Shown one piece after another: positions 21,236 to 30,599 of a stretch of DNA of 64,000 nucleotides. This DNA is from Porphyra umbilicalis. Taxonomy: Eukaryota; Rhodophyta; Bangiophyceae; Bangiales; Bangiaceae. The position numbers were made by a program, and so were the translations under genes. The stretch covers positions 1 to 64,000 of the forward strand of contig KV918830.1 of assembly GCA_002049455.2 (NCBI GenBank), given 5' to 3'. Under the pieces are notes generated by a model, which was given only the letters and a program-made list of their open reading frames with translations, had not been told where the DNA came from and searched no databases. Within the stretch, counting starts at the first letter, position 1. Every line of letters begins with the position of its first letter.

Positions 21236-22033
21236 TTAACACGTGTACCCATCTCCAGAGAGGTCCACGCGCAGTCCGTCATTGACATCGGCCTCCCGGA
21301 CCGTGTCCGCCGCCAAGAAGGCCTTCACCTCCGGGCTGACGCTATCGATGGCCGTCGTCTCGCAGCCTGCCCCTTGTCCGCTGATAAAGCGGTCGTTCTC
21401 GAGCAAGTACTGCTCCAGGTACGCGATGAGCACGTTGAAATCGCGGATAAAAAGCGCAGGGTCGCAGGCTGCAAGTGAGCTCGCACTACCAAACCACCAC
21501 GTTTCATCACCTAGCAGCTCCCTCGAGAGTACCAGGAGCTTCTCGAAAGGAAAGGGGACATACCGAAGCTCCAAATAATCTTGGTCCATGTGTTCAACTG
21601 CGCGCCCAAACCATGCTAAACACGTGTAATTGACGGCCGACGCTACGTTGGCGCCGAGGTTGATGCCCATATGTGGGGCACCTGCGGCTGTCACGACACA
21701 GTCGCCGACTTGCTCACCCACCAGAGCCATCTTTACGCCGTTGTCTAGAAAGACTTGGGGTGAACAGTACGCACGCTTCGTTGCCAACCAACTGCGGATA
21801 ACCCGCACGACGAAAGCGAGCACGAGTGGGTGCAGGCACGTGAGCAGCACGTCGAGCAAGTTAGAGACCTGGTCCGGAGGAGTGTCCCACCAGAGTTTTG
21901 GGGCTCCTTCCTGGAGGAAGGACACAGAAAGCAGGTTGCTGTCCTCCATGTGCAGAGGGAACATTGACCCAAGTGTACCCTTGTAGAGGATATTGGTCGT
22001 CATGCCCTCGTAGGTGGATAAGCAGCGAGACAT
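21236..22033 (-). CDS. JmjC-domain protein (KDM4/JARID-type Fe(II)/2-oxoglutarate oxygenase)
   Basis: An uninterrupted 265-codon frame with an ATG start. It carries a JmjC core: YKGTLGSMFPLHMEDSNLLS gives the first two Fe(II) ligands, His28 and Glu30. EGAPKLWW supplies the conserved Lys46 region, and GDCVVTAAGAPHMGINLGAN gives the third ligand His121, followed by a conserved Asn (AVNYTC). The 93-residue gap between second and third ligands is close to that of JmjC histone demethylases. The family removes methyl groups from histone lysines in the nucleus; that this protein does so is inferred. The frame to the right (22235-23143) is in phase but separated by stops at 22235 and near 22050, so the true N-terminus may be spliced or lost. 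The locus lies entirely between two inverted copies of element A. All catalytic residues are kept, unlike the neighbouring broken transposases. Confidence 0.8.
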   Translation of the reverse strand: MSRCLSTYEGMTTNILYKGTLGSMFPLHMEDSNLLSVSFLQEGAPKLWWDTPPDQVSNLLDVLLTCLHPLVLAFVVRVIRSWLATKRAYCSPQVFLDNGVKMALVGEQVGDCVVTAAGAPHMGINLGANVASAVNYTCLAWFGRAVEHMDQDYLELRYVPFPFEKLLVLSRELLGDETWWFGSASSLAACDPALFIRDFNVLIAYLEQYLLENDRFISGQGAGCETTAIDSVSPEVKAFLAADTVREADVNDGLRVDLSGDGYTC

Positions 22034-22234
22034 TCCGACGCGATTGATCGTTCAAGCACTGCCCAGGCGGTCTCTAGAGGATGAAAACGTTCCAGTCGGC
22101 GAAGCGTCGGGATCTATGGCGCTTCTACCGAGCCCATCACTCCTTGAAGGAGCAATGTCGGTGCGATAAGGAATGCTGACCTTGACGAACGGCGCCGCAG
22201 ACAGCCTGACCCGGCTGCCGCTGCGCGCTGAAGA

Positions 22235-23143
22235 TCAATCATCAGTGCGCACAGGAAACACCGACGGGTCGTTCACGATGAGTAGGAAGCGCTCCTCACC
22301 AAAGTCAGGGACCTGCATGAGCAGGTCGGCGGCACTCGCCTTGCAGCTGGCTTCGGAGCTAGTCCTCAAAACCTCTCTTTTGGCGCAATCGGGAAGAATG
22401 CCCGCAAAGGCATCAGCATCGCCACCGCATTGCTCATGACAGCCGGATGCATCGGCGTGGCGTTGAATTTTGCTCACCACAGTTGGGATCATGGGGAAAA
22501 TTTGGTGTTGAACCTGTACCTTCGCGAGTTTCGGGACGGAGCTCAATTGCGGCCGGATTGCTGGACTTACACAAAACATTACAGCTCCAATTTCTTCCAA
22601 TTGCCGAGAGTGCCTACGAATTGAGTACGGAAGGCTGTCGCTCGGCAAGTCGCCCACGTGAATGATGGGAGCCGAGCGAGCCACGCATCGCTGTGTTGGC
22701 CCGTCCATGCGCGCCGTCGCGTCAGCGGCCTTCGCGGCATCGGCCACTTTCGCGGCCGCAGCACCCGCCGCGGCTTTCGCAGCTGTGGCGCGTCTTCCGT
22801 GCTGCCCGCCGCGAATCTGCGCGTGCACTATGCGGCGACCACCTCTATCTGCATTGCCCCCGCCGCCGCCTTGAAGACCGAGCCCTGATGCCGCTTCCGC
22901 TCGATTACCACCCACCTCAGGGATTTTTCCACCTGTGCCGACACGCTTTTGCTTCCCGCTGCTCCGTGCGTGGAGCAACAACATGTCACCGGCAGAATGC
23001 CGATGTGCGCGTGGCACACTGTCAGGTGGTCGAGCTGGTGCAGGAGCGCTTAAACCAATCCTGCCACCTTCCGTGCCCCCTCTTGCGGTGCCTCCTCGAC
23101 CGCGAAGGACATCTTGTTCGTGCTGCGGAGCGTCCAAAACCAT
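22235..23143 (-). CDS. Hypothetical ORF, 5' part of the JmjC locus
   Basis: An open frame of 302 codons, in phase with the JmjC ORF. The first half is Gly/Ala-rich and partly alanine-repeat-like. The second half (from about 22660 down) is mixed and protein-like (LPYSIRRHSRQLEEIGAVMF, then KLAKVQVQHQIFPMIPTVVS). It could be an N-terminal extension of the JmjC protein, where JmjN domains sit in the KDM4 family, but I cannot identify a JmjN. Two in-frame stops separate it from the JmjC start. Confidence 0.4.
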   Translation of the reverse strand: MVLDAPQHEQDVLRGRGGTARGGTEGGRIGLSAPAPARPPDSVPRAHRHSAGDMLLLHARSSGKQKRVGTGGKIPEVGGNRAEAASGLGLQGGGGGNADRGGRRIVHAQIRGGQHGRRATAAKAAAGAAAAKVADAAKAADATARMDGPTQRCVARSAPIIHVGDLPSDSLPYSIRRHSRQLEEIGAVMFCVSPAIRPQLSSVPKLAKVQVQHQIFPMIPTVVSKIQRHADASGCHEQCGGDADAFAGILPDCAKREVLRTSSEASCKASAADLLMQVPDFGEERFLLIVNDPSVFPVRTDD

Positions 23144-23284
23144 ATTCGTGCTGCTGAAGCTGTCCGGGCTCGCATGACAGTGTGGGGGGTTGCGTCCAGC
23201 CGATTGCCGTCGACCAAGGCGAGCGCGGTGTTTCGGCGGCGTTTGCGCACGTGCTGCATACGATGATGAGCCACGTCCAATCGG

Positions 23285-24064
23285 CTAGGGCGCGCCAGCG
23301 ACTTTGTCATCTCTGTCTTGACGGTGCGCCGCCTGGTTGCTCAGGCTTCGTTCGGCAGCGACATCCACAGCGGCTTGCAAGCGCCCCACCCGCGGTTCGA
23401 GTATCTTGCAGGCGTCAGCCGCGCGAAGCAAGGCTGCAACGTACTCTTCCCTGCTCATAGGAGGCGTGCTTGACAGCACAACTGTCTCGCCACCTGTGCG
23501 GGGCTGTCTGGCTTGTCCACGCGTCATGGCCACACGACGAGAGCGACCCGCCACGGAGTGGCCCGCCAGTGGCCCAGCGCTGACGTTGTCAGAGTCGTCA
23601 TTGGCGTCGGCGGCGCGTTGCAGCCGCTCGATTGTATGAACCACCGCTTCCGCGGGAGGAGCTCCTCCTGCGCGAGCCAGAAGAGCCGTGTCCGTGGCCG
23701 TCAAGGCTGTAAATGCCAGACGCTTCGTACGTCTCAGCATTATTGGTAGTGTATACGCGTCGTCCCCTATCGCCCACCGTACCTTCGCCCCAATCGTGCT
23801 CTCCCTGCCCATCGCTGTCGTCGTCGTCACCGCAGTTGTTGCCCGGCCCGTCGAGCGGACTGCGGCACATCGCGCTGCCAGGCTTCGCAGCGGTGGCCCG
23901 GCGACGTGCACCCCGACCTTGTCCCTGACCGTTGTCGCCTTCACGTACGTGGTCCGCGAACGAATCGTGCTGTTGGTTGTGGTGTCTTGACGGTCCGCTC
24001 CAACCGAGCAGCAAATACCCCTGCATTGTCGGGATGGACGATGCAGGCCCGTGGCGATGAGCAA
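23285..24064 (-). CDS. Hypothetical ORF in the JmjC locus
   Basis: An open frame of 259 codons. The stretch from about 23840 to 23290 is convincing protein: GAKVRWAIGDDAYTLPIMLR, a Thr/Ala segment, then a long helix (ADACKILEPRVGRLQAAVDV). It is in the same minus frame as the 22235 and JmjC ORFs. No domain is recognised. It is probably an exon or N-terminal part of the same gene, or a second gene of the element. Confidence 0.4.
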   Translation of the reverse strand: MLIATGLHRPSRQCRGICCSVGADRQDTTTNSTIRSRTTYVKATTVRDKVGVHVAGPPLRSLAARCAAVRSTGRATTAVTTTTAMGRESTIGAKVRWAIGDDAYTLPIMLRRTKRLAFTALTATDTALLARAGGAPPAEAVVHTIERLQRAADANDDSDNVSAGPLAGHSVAGRSRRVAMTRGQARQPRTGGETVVLSSTPPMSREEYVAALLRAADACKILEPRVGRLQAAVDVAAERSLSNQAAHRQDRDDKVAGAP

Positions 24065-24629
24065 GGAGAAGGCCGCGCGTGCACTCCCGCATACCCCTTG
24101 CGGTCAACACACCATCCCATTTCTCCCTTCCTCCGTGTATGTGGTAGACCTTGTGCTCTTGTGCATTGAACGCTAGAAGGAAGACATGTGCCAGCATCGT
24201 GGGGCCAGTCAAATGCAGATCCATTTCATAAACCCCATCAGCAAGGTCAATGGGGGCAAGTAGCGTCCTAACAACATGCCCACGCGACTGCAAAGACGCC
24301 GTTGTCGTGGTCAGCCCGTGCGCGAGTCACGACGCAACCGTAAAAACGTCCTGCAGCCGCCGCACGGACTGGCTACGGAGACCCGCGCCCCGAGACGTTG
24401 GGTCAGGGAGTATTCCGGGGAGCGCTGGCTGCGTTCCTCGCTGCTGCGTACCCGTGCGGCAACTCCTGGCTTCAAGCAGGTGGCTGCTGAGAGCCGCGGG
24501 AAATCCCAGCATGACAAGCGCGCACAACTCGTTGCCCTTAAGAATGGGCACGACCAGTGTCCTCGTGCGTAATCCACCGGCGGCAACAAGCGCCCTGGAA
24601 GCGTCGATTGTTCGACCGCTTATGTCCAC
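24065..24629 (-). other. Coding-like segments at the 5' end of the JmjC locus
   Basis: Two overlapping minus-strand frames (24311-24629, and 23598-24293 in its first third) contain ordinary protein-like sequence (TRTLVVPILKGNELCALVML, then YEMDLHLTGPTMLAHVFLLA). No catalytic motif is recognised. They start about 90 bp inside the terminus of the right A copy, so the minus-strand coding potential fills the whole A-to-A interval. Confidence 0.35.
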
Positions 24630-24715
24630 GTCATGCGTAGATAAAGACCGAGAGCAGTGGCGCCTGCAGCAAAAAACGCCCGACCAAAACGAGCTCAGAA
24701 CTGCTCGTCGGCGGT

Positions 24716-27100
24716 TCTGCCCACTCGTTTTTTCGGGTTACTTCTTGGTAACTTCGAGGCGACACAGGCGCGAGCTGTGTCGCCAAGAAGTCGTCAACGG
24801 GGGCTACAAAGAGAGGCATACGGTGGATCCAAGGGGCACCCAAGCAAACGAATAGCTAACCGGCTTGTCCGGTCTCAGGCGTAATCTGCTAAACACGTTT
24901 ACCACTGATTTTGGGTATATGCTTCAGTACTATTTGGCGGATGCACATTTGTTGATCCAATTTTGTGCCAATCAATGACTGACACGCGACCAACCATATC
25001 AAAAGGACATGTTGAGGCGGCGCTTCCCGCCGCCGCCCTACCCCCGGTGCAGGCCGCCAACTTGCGGCCGGCAACCGCCGCCGTCGCCGTGCCGTCGCCC
25101 GACGGCGGCCGGACGCGCCCAGGCACCGTCGCCAAGTCGCCGCCGCCGAGTCGCTGCCCACGTCAGCTGCCGCGGCGCCGCCCCCGCGCGGCGTGCCTGT
25201 CGCCCGCGGGCGCTAAAACCGCGACAGCCGCCGCGGTGCCGCCCCCTGACGCCGCTGGCGCGCGCCCGCCACACGGGGTCGACGCGGCGCCAGCGACGTC
25301 GCCCCCCACCTGAGCCGCGCGCACCTCCTTGGCCGCCCAGACCACCTCCGCTGGCGCGTCGCTGTCGCCGCCCACTGCCGCGGCTTTCCGCCGCCGCCGC
25401 CGTTACCGCGCACCGCCGCAGCACGTTTTCCCTCCCCCCCGTGCTGACAACGCGGCAGCTGCGGCCGCCGACTGCCGCATCGCCGCCGCCCCTTGCCGCC
25501 GCCGCCGCCTTGTGCATTGGTGGCAGCGTCGGCGACGCGTGGCTGCGGCGGACAACTCCGCCGCAACAACTGACACCGCCGCGACTTGGCGCTGCCGCCG
25601 CCGTTACCGCGCACCCCCGCAGCACGTCCGCCCTTCCCTCCGCAGCGACAACGCGGTAGCCGCGGCCGCCGACCGCCGCATCGCCGCCGCCCCTTGCCGC
25701 CGTCGCCGCCTTGTGCATTATCAGCGGCGGCGGCGACCCGTTGCGGCGGCGGCCGACGCCGCCGCAACGCGTGACAGAGCCGCGGTTTGCCGCCGCCGCC
25801 GTCGACTCCGCGCACCCCCGCCGCACGTCCGCCCCCCCCCCGCGCCGACAACGCGGCAGCTGCGGCCGCCGACTGCCGCATCACCGCCGCCCCTTGCCGG
25901 CGTCGCCGCCTTGTGCATTATCAGCGGCGGCGGCAACCCGTGACGGCGGCGGTCGACGCCACCGCAACGCCCGACATAAGCGCGGCTTGCCGCCGCCGCC
26001 GCCGCCTCCGCGCACCCCCCCGGCACGATTGCCCCCCACGGCCGCCCCGCGGCGGGAGGCCTTGGACACGATCCCGCTTCTCGCCGCCGCCGCCGCTTGC
26101 CGCCTAACCACAGCCGGCCGCGGATCACGCCGGCACTTCGCTGCCAGACGTCGCCACCGAACCGCCGCCGCCCGCCGCCGCCCGCCGCCGCCGTCCGGCC
26201 GCCAGAGGCCGGCGCGACCGACCGCCCCGGCGGACCGGCCTAACCGCGGCTGCCACCGGTGCGCCCTGCCGCCGCCACCGTTGCCGCCCCGCCGTCGCCG
26301 GTCCGGCGAAGCTGCCGTCCCGGCGGCGGCCTCCGACACCGCCGCCACTCTTCGGCGGCGCCAGCGGACGCCGCCGTGTCCGCCGCCTTGGCCGCAACCC
26401 ACAGAGGCCGCCCCCACCCGCCGCCTCGCCTCCCTCCCGCCCCCCCTCCCACAGCCGCCGCCGTCTCCTCCGAAACCATGGCCACCGCCATCACAAACGC
26501 CACCGCATAGGCCGCGACCAGAGTCGGTGCCAACGCGCAGGCGGCGGGGGCGGAGTGTTGCCGCCGGCCGCGTGGGGTGCCCTTCGCGGCATCGGTAGTG
26601 GCCGTTGGGGTCTCTTTCGCCCCCCCACGTGCTCTGGGGGCATTTATGGGAGAAGTGGCATCCGCCAAGAAATCATTTTGCAGGAAACACACGGTTACAC
26701 GAGCAGAACAATGCGGACATGGCTCTGATCCAATGAAAATCGTCTCAAAACACCTCGCCGCAGGGTGGAAACACTCAACCTCGGACGTGAAGGCCGATCG
26801 CTGATGTCCTCACCATTCGGCGCTGACAGTGATCTCGCATGTGTGCACCAGGGGCGAGGCCCCTCCTGAATTCGTGAAATTGCATCATTACAGTGATACA
26901 CAAGCATGGGACTTGGCCGTGTAAGCTTGGTTCTCGTTGTCTTAGCCGTCGAACATACCATCCGAACCAAATAATTGTGTCACCAGATCCCCGACAGGCG
27001 ATTTCAAGTCCTAGACTGCGGTTTCCATGGAGCACCACACTGTGTTGCCCTCAAATCGCTTGAAAGTAACCAAAGAACAGCGATGGCGAAACCGCCGACG
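24716..27100. mobile_element. Element 'A', right copy, inverted relative to the left copy
   Basis: The inner terminus at 24716 reads CGTCGGCGGTTCTGCCC. The outer terminus at 27100, read on the minus strand, is CGTCGGCGGTTTCGCC. From 27050 down to about 24900 it is the reverse complement of the left copy, at roughly 95% identity by eye in the low-GC part. It is about 390 bp longer, explained by two extra 200-bp units of an internal repeat. A palindrome GGCGACAC-11 nt-GTGTCGCC lies at 24758-24784, at the same place as in the left copy but with a different spacer sequence. No transposase ORF is present. Confidence 0.75.
25240..26030. repeat. ~200-bp GC-rich tandem repeat, about 4 units, inside element A right copy
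   Basis: The anchor GACAACGCGG recurs at about 25445, 25646 and 25846, and a second anchor related to GCACCCCCGCAGCACGT at about 25410, 25611, 25811 and 26012. Each unit also carries CCTTGTGCATT. The left A copy has only about one to two units at the corresponding place (around 19500-19730). Long frames here are artefacts of the repetition. Confidence 0.85.
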
Positions 27101-27119
27101 CTGAGGCATACTCGAGCGA

Positions 27120-27418
27120 GGCCCGGATCGATACCTTGCTCTACAAGCACAGTAGCAGCGCATCGACAAGCAGCTGCGTCCACCCGGAAAGCTCGGTCCC
27201 ATTTGATACCCGGACGAGGCCCTCTGCCACAAGAACCGATCGTCCGACAGCGCCCGGTCAAAAGCTAAGTGGTGGGTCCAGGGAACGAGCGAGACGACAA
27301 GGCGGCAGAAATGGTCCGGTACGTACGTTATGAGGGTCATCAGGATGTCCGTCGCCGGCACGCACCGGGCAAGCAGCACGAACACCAACTCAATATCGCG
27401 CCGACGCGCCTGGGCCAC
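27120..27418 (-). CDS. Hypothetical protein segment cut by element A
   Basis: A minus-strand frame with clear protein character (RDIELVFVLLARCVPATDIL, then YVPDHFCRLVVSLVPW) from 27418 to about 27120, where it runs into the terminus of element A. It overlaps the end of the 441-codon ORF to its right in another frame and may be the next exon or a frameshifted continuation of it. No family is recognised. Confidence 0.4.
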
Positions 27419-28715
27419 TATTGCATCGACTCAGAGGATTCGAACGGCGGTTTTTGACAGACTTGCTGCCAGACATCGAACAAACGGGCAGCTCTGCATC
27501 TTTGTATCCTTCCGCGGGCAACGTCCGCCGTTTTTTGTGCGACGTGTTGTTAGCATTGAGATTATGCAGTGAGCGACCTTTTCTGCTTGAAGGCGAGCGC
27601 GTCGAAGGAGTTCTTGAATTGCTCCTGCGCCGCCGAGAAGACTGATCAGGCTCTGTGGCAGGAAGCGTTGCAGCCTCCAACACTGCAGCAGAAGACACCC
27701 AGTCTAAAGGTGGATGCGCCCGAGGTCGGTGTCCCGACCTGCCAAGACCATCAGCCGTCCCCTGCTTCGGACGGTGAGCAGAAAGAGGCTCAGGCATTGT
27801 GTTAACTGCAGGCACGGGTACATCCTCATGGGACGAGACGTCGTTGGCATTCAGCCGAGCAGTGCATGAAGATCCCGCTCTCCGTCTGGTCCAGTCGTCT
27901 CTGCCAGCGCGCCCATGCACGGCACCGTGTACGCCACCCTGTCCATTACGATCACCGATGTGCTGCTCTCGAGTTCCGAAAATTGCATGAAGCTGCCCGT
28001 CTCCAAGGCGAGAGGCGTGGGGCACATAGTCGGGTGCGTGCCATTGCTCTCGTGCTGGAACCATCAAGCATGCTGGAGCGCGTTGATTTGCTGCATACAC
28101 ATGTGCGCCACGTTTTGGCACGTACTGGGGAAGTGCCCCTAGGAAAAGAGGTGTTGGATAGACGCCAAATGGCACCGATGGAGGTCCGAAAGAGGTGGCG
28201 GCAGGTCGCACACTTACAGAGTGTCCATAGGACGGTGGTAGAGCCCCACGGAGCCCTGCCCCATGAGCTCCCATCGTTCCATGCGCCGCAGGTATCTGAT
28301 TGACGTGGTTCATACGCAGCTGCGTGATGGAGATAAGCAGCCCATTGATGGCCCCGCAGTCATGCTCCCCGCCAAAACCAGACCTCAGCCGATTCCCAGG
28401 ATGCGAACCGTACGCAGGAGCAGAACTCACAGGAGCAAGACTTTGACCAATGCCTTGTGGGTACGGCTCAACACGGCGCGCCAGGTCCTGTGGAAGAGAA
28501 CCGACCTCGTTGGGCTGCAGTGGCACAGCAGGTACATGAGCCACATACGACGGAGATGCAAAACTCGCAAGGACAGCACCTGCTGCTTGTGGCATGGCCC
28601 GTTCGTATCGGTGAAGCGCGAAAAGCACCTCAGAACTTCCATCCGGAACACGTGCAGTTGGTTCAGCCGTACCACTGCCACGTCCACACGATATTGGCGC
28701 CCGAGGAGCTTGCAT
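27390..28715 (-). CDS. Hypothetical 441-residue protein, Pro/Ala/Gly-rich
   Basis: The longest uninterrupted frame in a region of moderate GC, starting at an ATG at 28715, so chance is less likely than in GC-rich blocks. It is low in complexity: Pro/Ala/Gly/His-rich through the first 300 residues, then a Ser/Arg-rich basic segment (SSRRRRSNSRTPSTRSPSSR) like that of nuclear or RNA-associated proteins. A short minus-strand frame just upstream (28427-28810) probably supplies the true N-terminus. Confidence 0.5.
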   Translation of the reverse strand: MQAPRAPISCGRGSGTAEPTARVPDGSSEVLFALHRYERAMPQAAGAVLASFASPSYVAHVPAVPLQPNEVGSLPQDLARRVEPYPQGIGQSLAPVSSAPAYGSHPGNRLRSGFGGEHDCGAINGLLISITQLRMNHVNQIPAAHGTMGAHGAGLRGALPPSYGHSVSVRPAATSFGPPSVPFGVYPTPLFLGALPQYVPKRGAHVYAANQRAPACLMVPAREQWHAPDYVPHASRLGDGQLHAIFGTREQHIGDRNGQGGVHGAVHGRAGRDDWTRRRAGSSCTARLNANDVSSHEDVPVPAVNTMPEPLSAHRPKQGTADGLGRSGHRPRAHPPLDWVSSAAVLEAATLPATEPDQSSRRRRSNSRTPSTRSPSSRKGRSLHNLNANNTSHKKRRTLPAEGYKDAELPVCSMSGSKSVKNRRSNPLSRCNSGPGASARY

Positions 28716-28810
28716 GAGTCGAGGAGCAGCGTCATCAGCACGCTCCGCCGCTGCCGCAACCTGGCGTCTATGACGCGTTTACGCGTCGAATGACTCGGCA
28801 CCTTGGCCAT
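28427..28810 (-). CDS. Hypothetical N-terminal exon or frame of the 27.4-28.8 kb gene
   Basis: It begins at an ATG at 28810. The first ~55 residues are basic then hydrophobic (TRKRVIDARLRQRRSVLMTL, then QYRVDVAVVRLNQLHVF). The pattern of a basic helix followed by a short strand-like hydrophobic run loosely recalls a MADS-box N-terminus, but spacing and key residues do not fit well. After about 28640 the better coding frame is the 441-codon ORF, so an intron or frameshift lies near there. Confidence 0.35.
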   Translation of the reverse strand: MAKVPSHSTRKRVIDARLRQRRSVLMTLLLDSCKLLGRQYRVDVAVVRLNQLHVFRMEVLRCFSRFTDTNGPCHKQQVLSLRVLHLRRMWLMYLLCHCSPTRSVLFHRTWRAVLSRTHKALVKVLLL

Positions 28811-28829
28811 GACAGCCGCAACAGCTAGT

Positions 28830-30300
28830 CACGAAAAGACTTGTTCCCGCACCAACAAATGCTGAGTTCCACTGACCCCCACGGTCACATCAACCAGCGC
28901 CACAACCGCCGCAGCGCGAAAGTGACGACAGCTGCACGTACGTGGGCCTGTTTGGCTGTTAACCTTGGCGCCACAACGCCTCCAGAGCGTATGTGATCTG
29001 GGCGATGGGCTCCTCAAGCCGTCGAAAACACCTCACACTTCGCCGCAAGCGCCGCAATGCATGAACGACAACAGTCGCACAAGCATAAGCGCGCTTGGGC
29101 GCCACACCAGGCGCCACAAACGCCACAAGGACGTGTACCTCCTTGGGCGCCGGGCTGCATAGGCCAACCAAAACCCCGCGTCCCCATCCCAACGCGCCAC
29201 ACCGCGAAAACGACAACAGCCGCACGTGCAAGAGCGCATCCGGGCGCCAGCCTGGGCACCACAAACGCCACAAGGAGGCGTACCTCCTTGGGATTTGGGC
29301 TCGTCAGGCCGACTACCACTCAGCGTCTTCACTCCCACCTCTCCGTAAGCGCCAAACCGCGAAAACGACAACAACCGCACGTGCGTGGGCAAGCCTGGGC
29401 ACCAGCTCGGGCGCCGCAAACACCACAAGGAGAGGAACCCCCTTGGGAGTTGGGCTCCTCAGGCCGACGAGCAGTCAGCGTCATCACTCCCACCTCTCCG
29501 AAAGCGCCACAATGCGAAAACGACATCAGCCGCACGTTCGTGGGCAAGACTGGGCGTCAGCCCGCATGCCGCAAGAGCCACCAGGAGGTGTACCCCATTG
29601 GGCGCTGGGCTCAACAAGCCGACCAAACCTCCACGTCCTCGCCTCGTCCCGCCACGACGCGAAAACAACACTAGCCGCACGTGCGTGGGCACGTCTGGGC
29701 GCCAGCCCAGGCGACACAGACGCCTCGAGGATGTGTATCTCCGTTGGCGCTTGGCTCCACAAGCCGACCAAACCTCAAAGCCCTCACCCCCACCTCGCCA
29801 CAATGCGAAAACGACAACAGCTGCACGTGCGTGGACAGTTCTGGGCGCCAGCTCAGGCGCCGCAGACGCGACCAGGAGGTGGAGCTCCTCGAGCGCTGGG
29901 CTCAACAAGCGGACCAAACCTTAAAATCCTTACCCCCACCTCTCCAAAAGCGCCACAACGCGAAAACGAAGACAGCAGCACGTGCGTGGGCACGACTGGG
30001 CGCCAGATCGGGCGCCACAAACACCACAAGGAGGTTTCCGTCCTCGAACGTGGGGCTCCTCAGGCCGACCAAACGTAGACGTCCTCGCCCCGACCCGCCA
30101 CGACGCGTAAACGACAACAGCCGCACGTGCGTGGACAAGTCTGGGCGCCAGCCCGGGCGCCACAAACGCCACAAGGAGGTGTACCTCCTTAGGCGCCGGG
30201 CTCCACAAGCCACCCAAACCTCAGCGCCTTTACCCCCGACAATTACGTCAACCACCACCAGCACCACCACGACGCATAAAGGACACGAGCTGTACCTTCT
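28830..30300. repeat. Tandem array of ~145- and ~155-bp units, about 10 units
   Basis: An anchor related to GCGAAAACGACAACAGCCGC recurs at about 28916, 29059, 29204, 29359, 29514, 29659, 29815, 29960, 30105 and, degenerate, 30274. Spacing is 143-145 or 155-156 bp. On the minus strand each unit reads SPAPKEVHLLVAFVAPGLAP then HARAAVVVFALWR. On the plus strand a Thr/Arg/His-rich frame of 327 codons spans 29095-30078. The minus-strand version looks more like protein, but neither unit length is a multiple of three, so its frame changes from unit to unit. It may be a decayed repeat gene, repeated exons or a minisatellite. Confidence 0.85.
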
Positions 30301-30373
30301 TGGGCGCGCTGGTGTTTAGGAACATAGCCGATCTGCCCGATACCTTTGCCGCGCCACTCTACAATCCGCCGGC

Positions 30374-30568
30374 TCAACCAAGGGCCACAATGCCACGACA
30401 GTAAAGACGTTCTTGGGCGATGGGCACCTCGGCGCACAGAACCACTCCGTCAAACCCACGTTGGCGATCCATTGTAGCTCTTACGGCGCGGCCACAAACG
30501 CCCGGTGCCCCCTCCCTCTCCGACCGCTCAATCGCGCACAGCATAGAAAAGCTCACAGGTCTCATCAC
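30374..30568 (-). other. Coding-like segment next to the 145/155-bp array
   Basis: A 64-codon minus-strand frame (CGRAVRATMDRQRGFDGVVL and on) whose end meets the first repeat units, also minus-strand in sense. It may be a unique N-terminal portion of whatever the array encoded. No family is recognised. Confidence 0.25.
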
Positions 30569-30599
30569 CGGGTCGCCTCAAAGCGTTACCCATTGGGCA

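Noticed and set aside
24311-24629. Ulp1-type cysteine protease as a partner of the CACTA-like element
   Set aside because: A hydrophobic strand pattern is suggestive, but no His-Asp-Gln-Cys catalytic set could be found.
28650-28810. MADS-box transcription factor N-terminus
   Set aside because: Only a loose basic-then-hydrophobic resemblance. Spacing and conserved residues do not fit without gaps.
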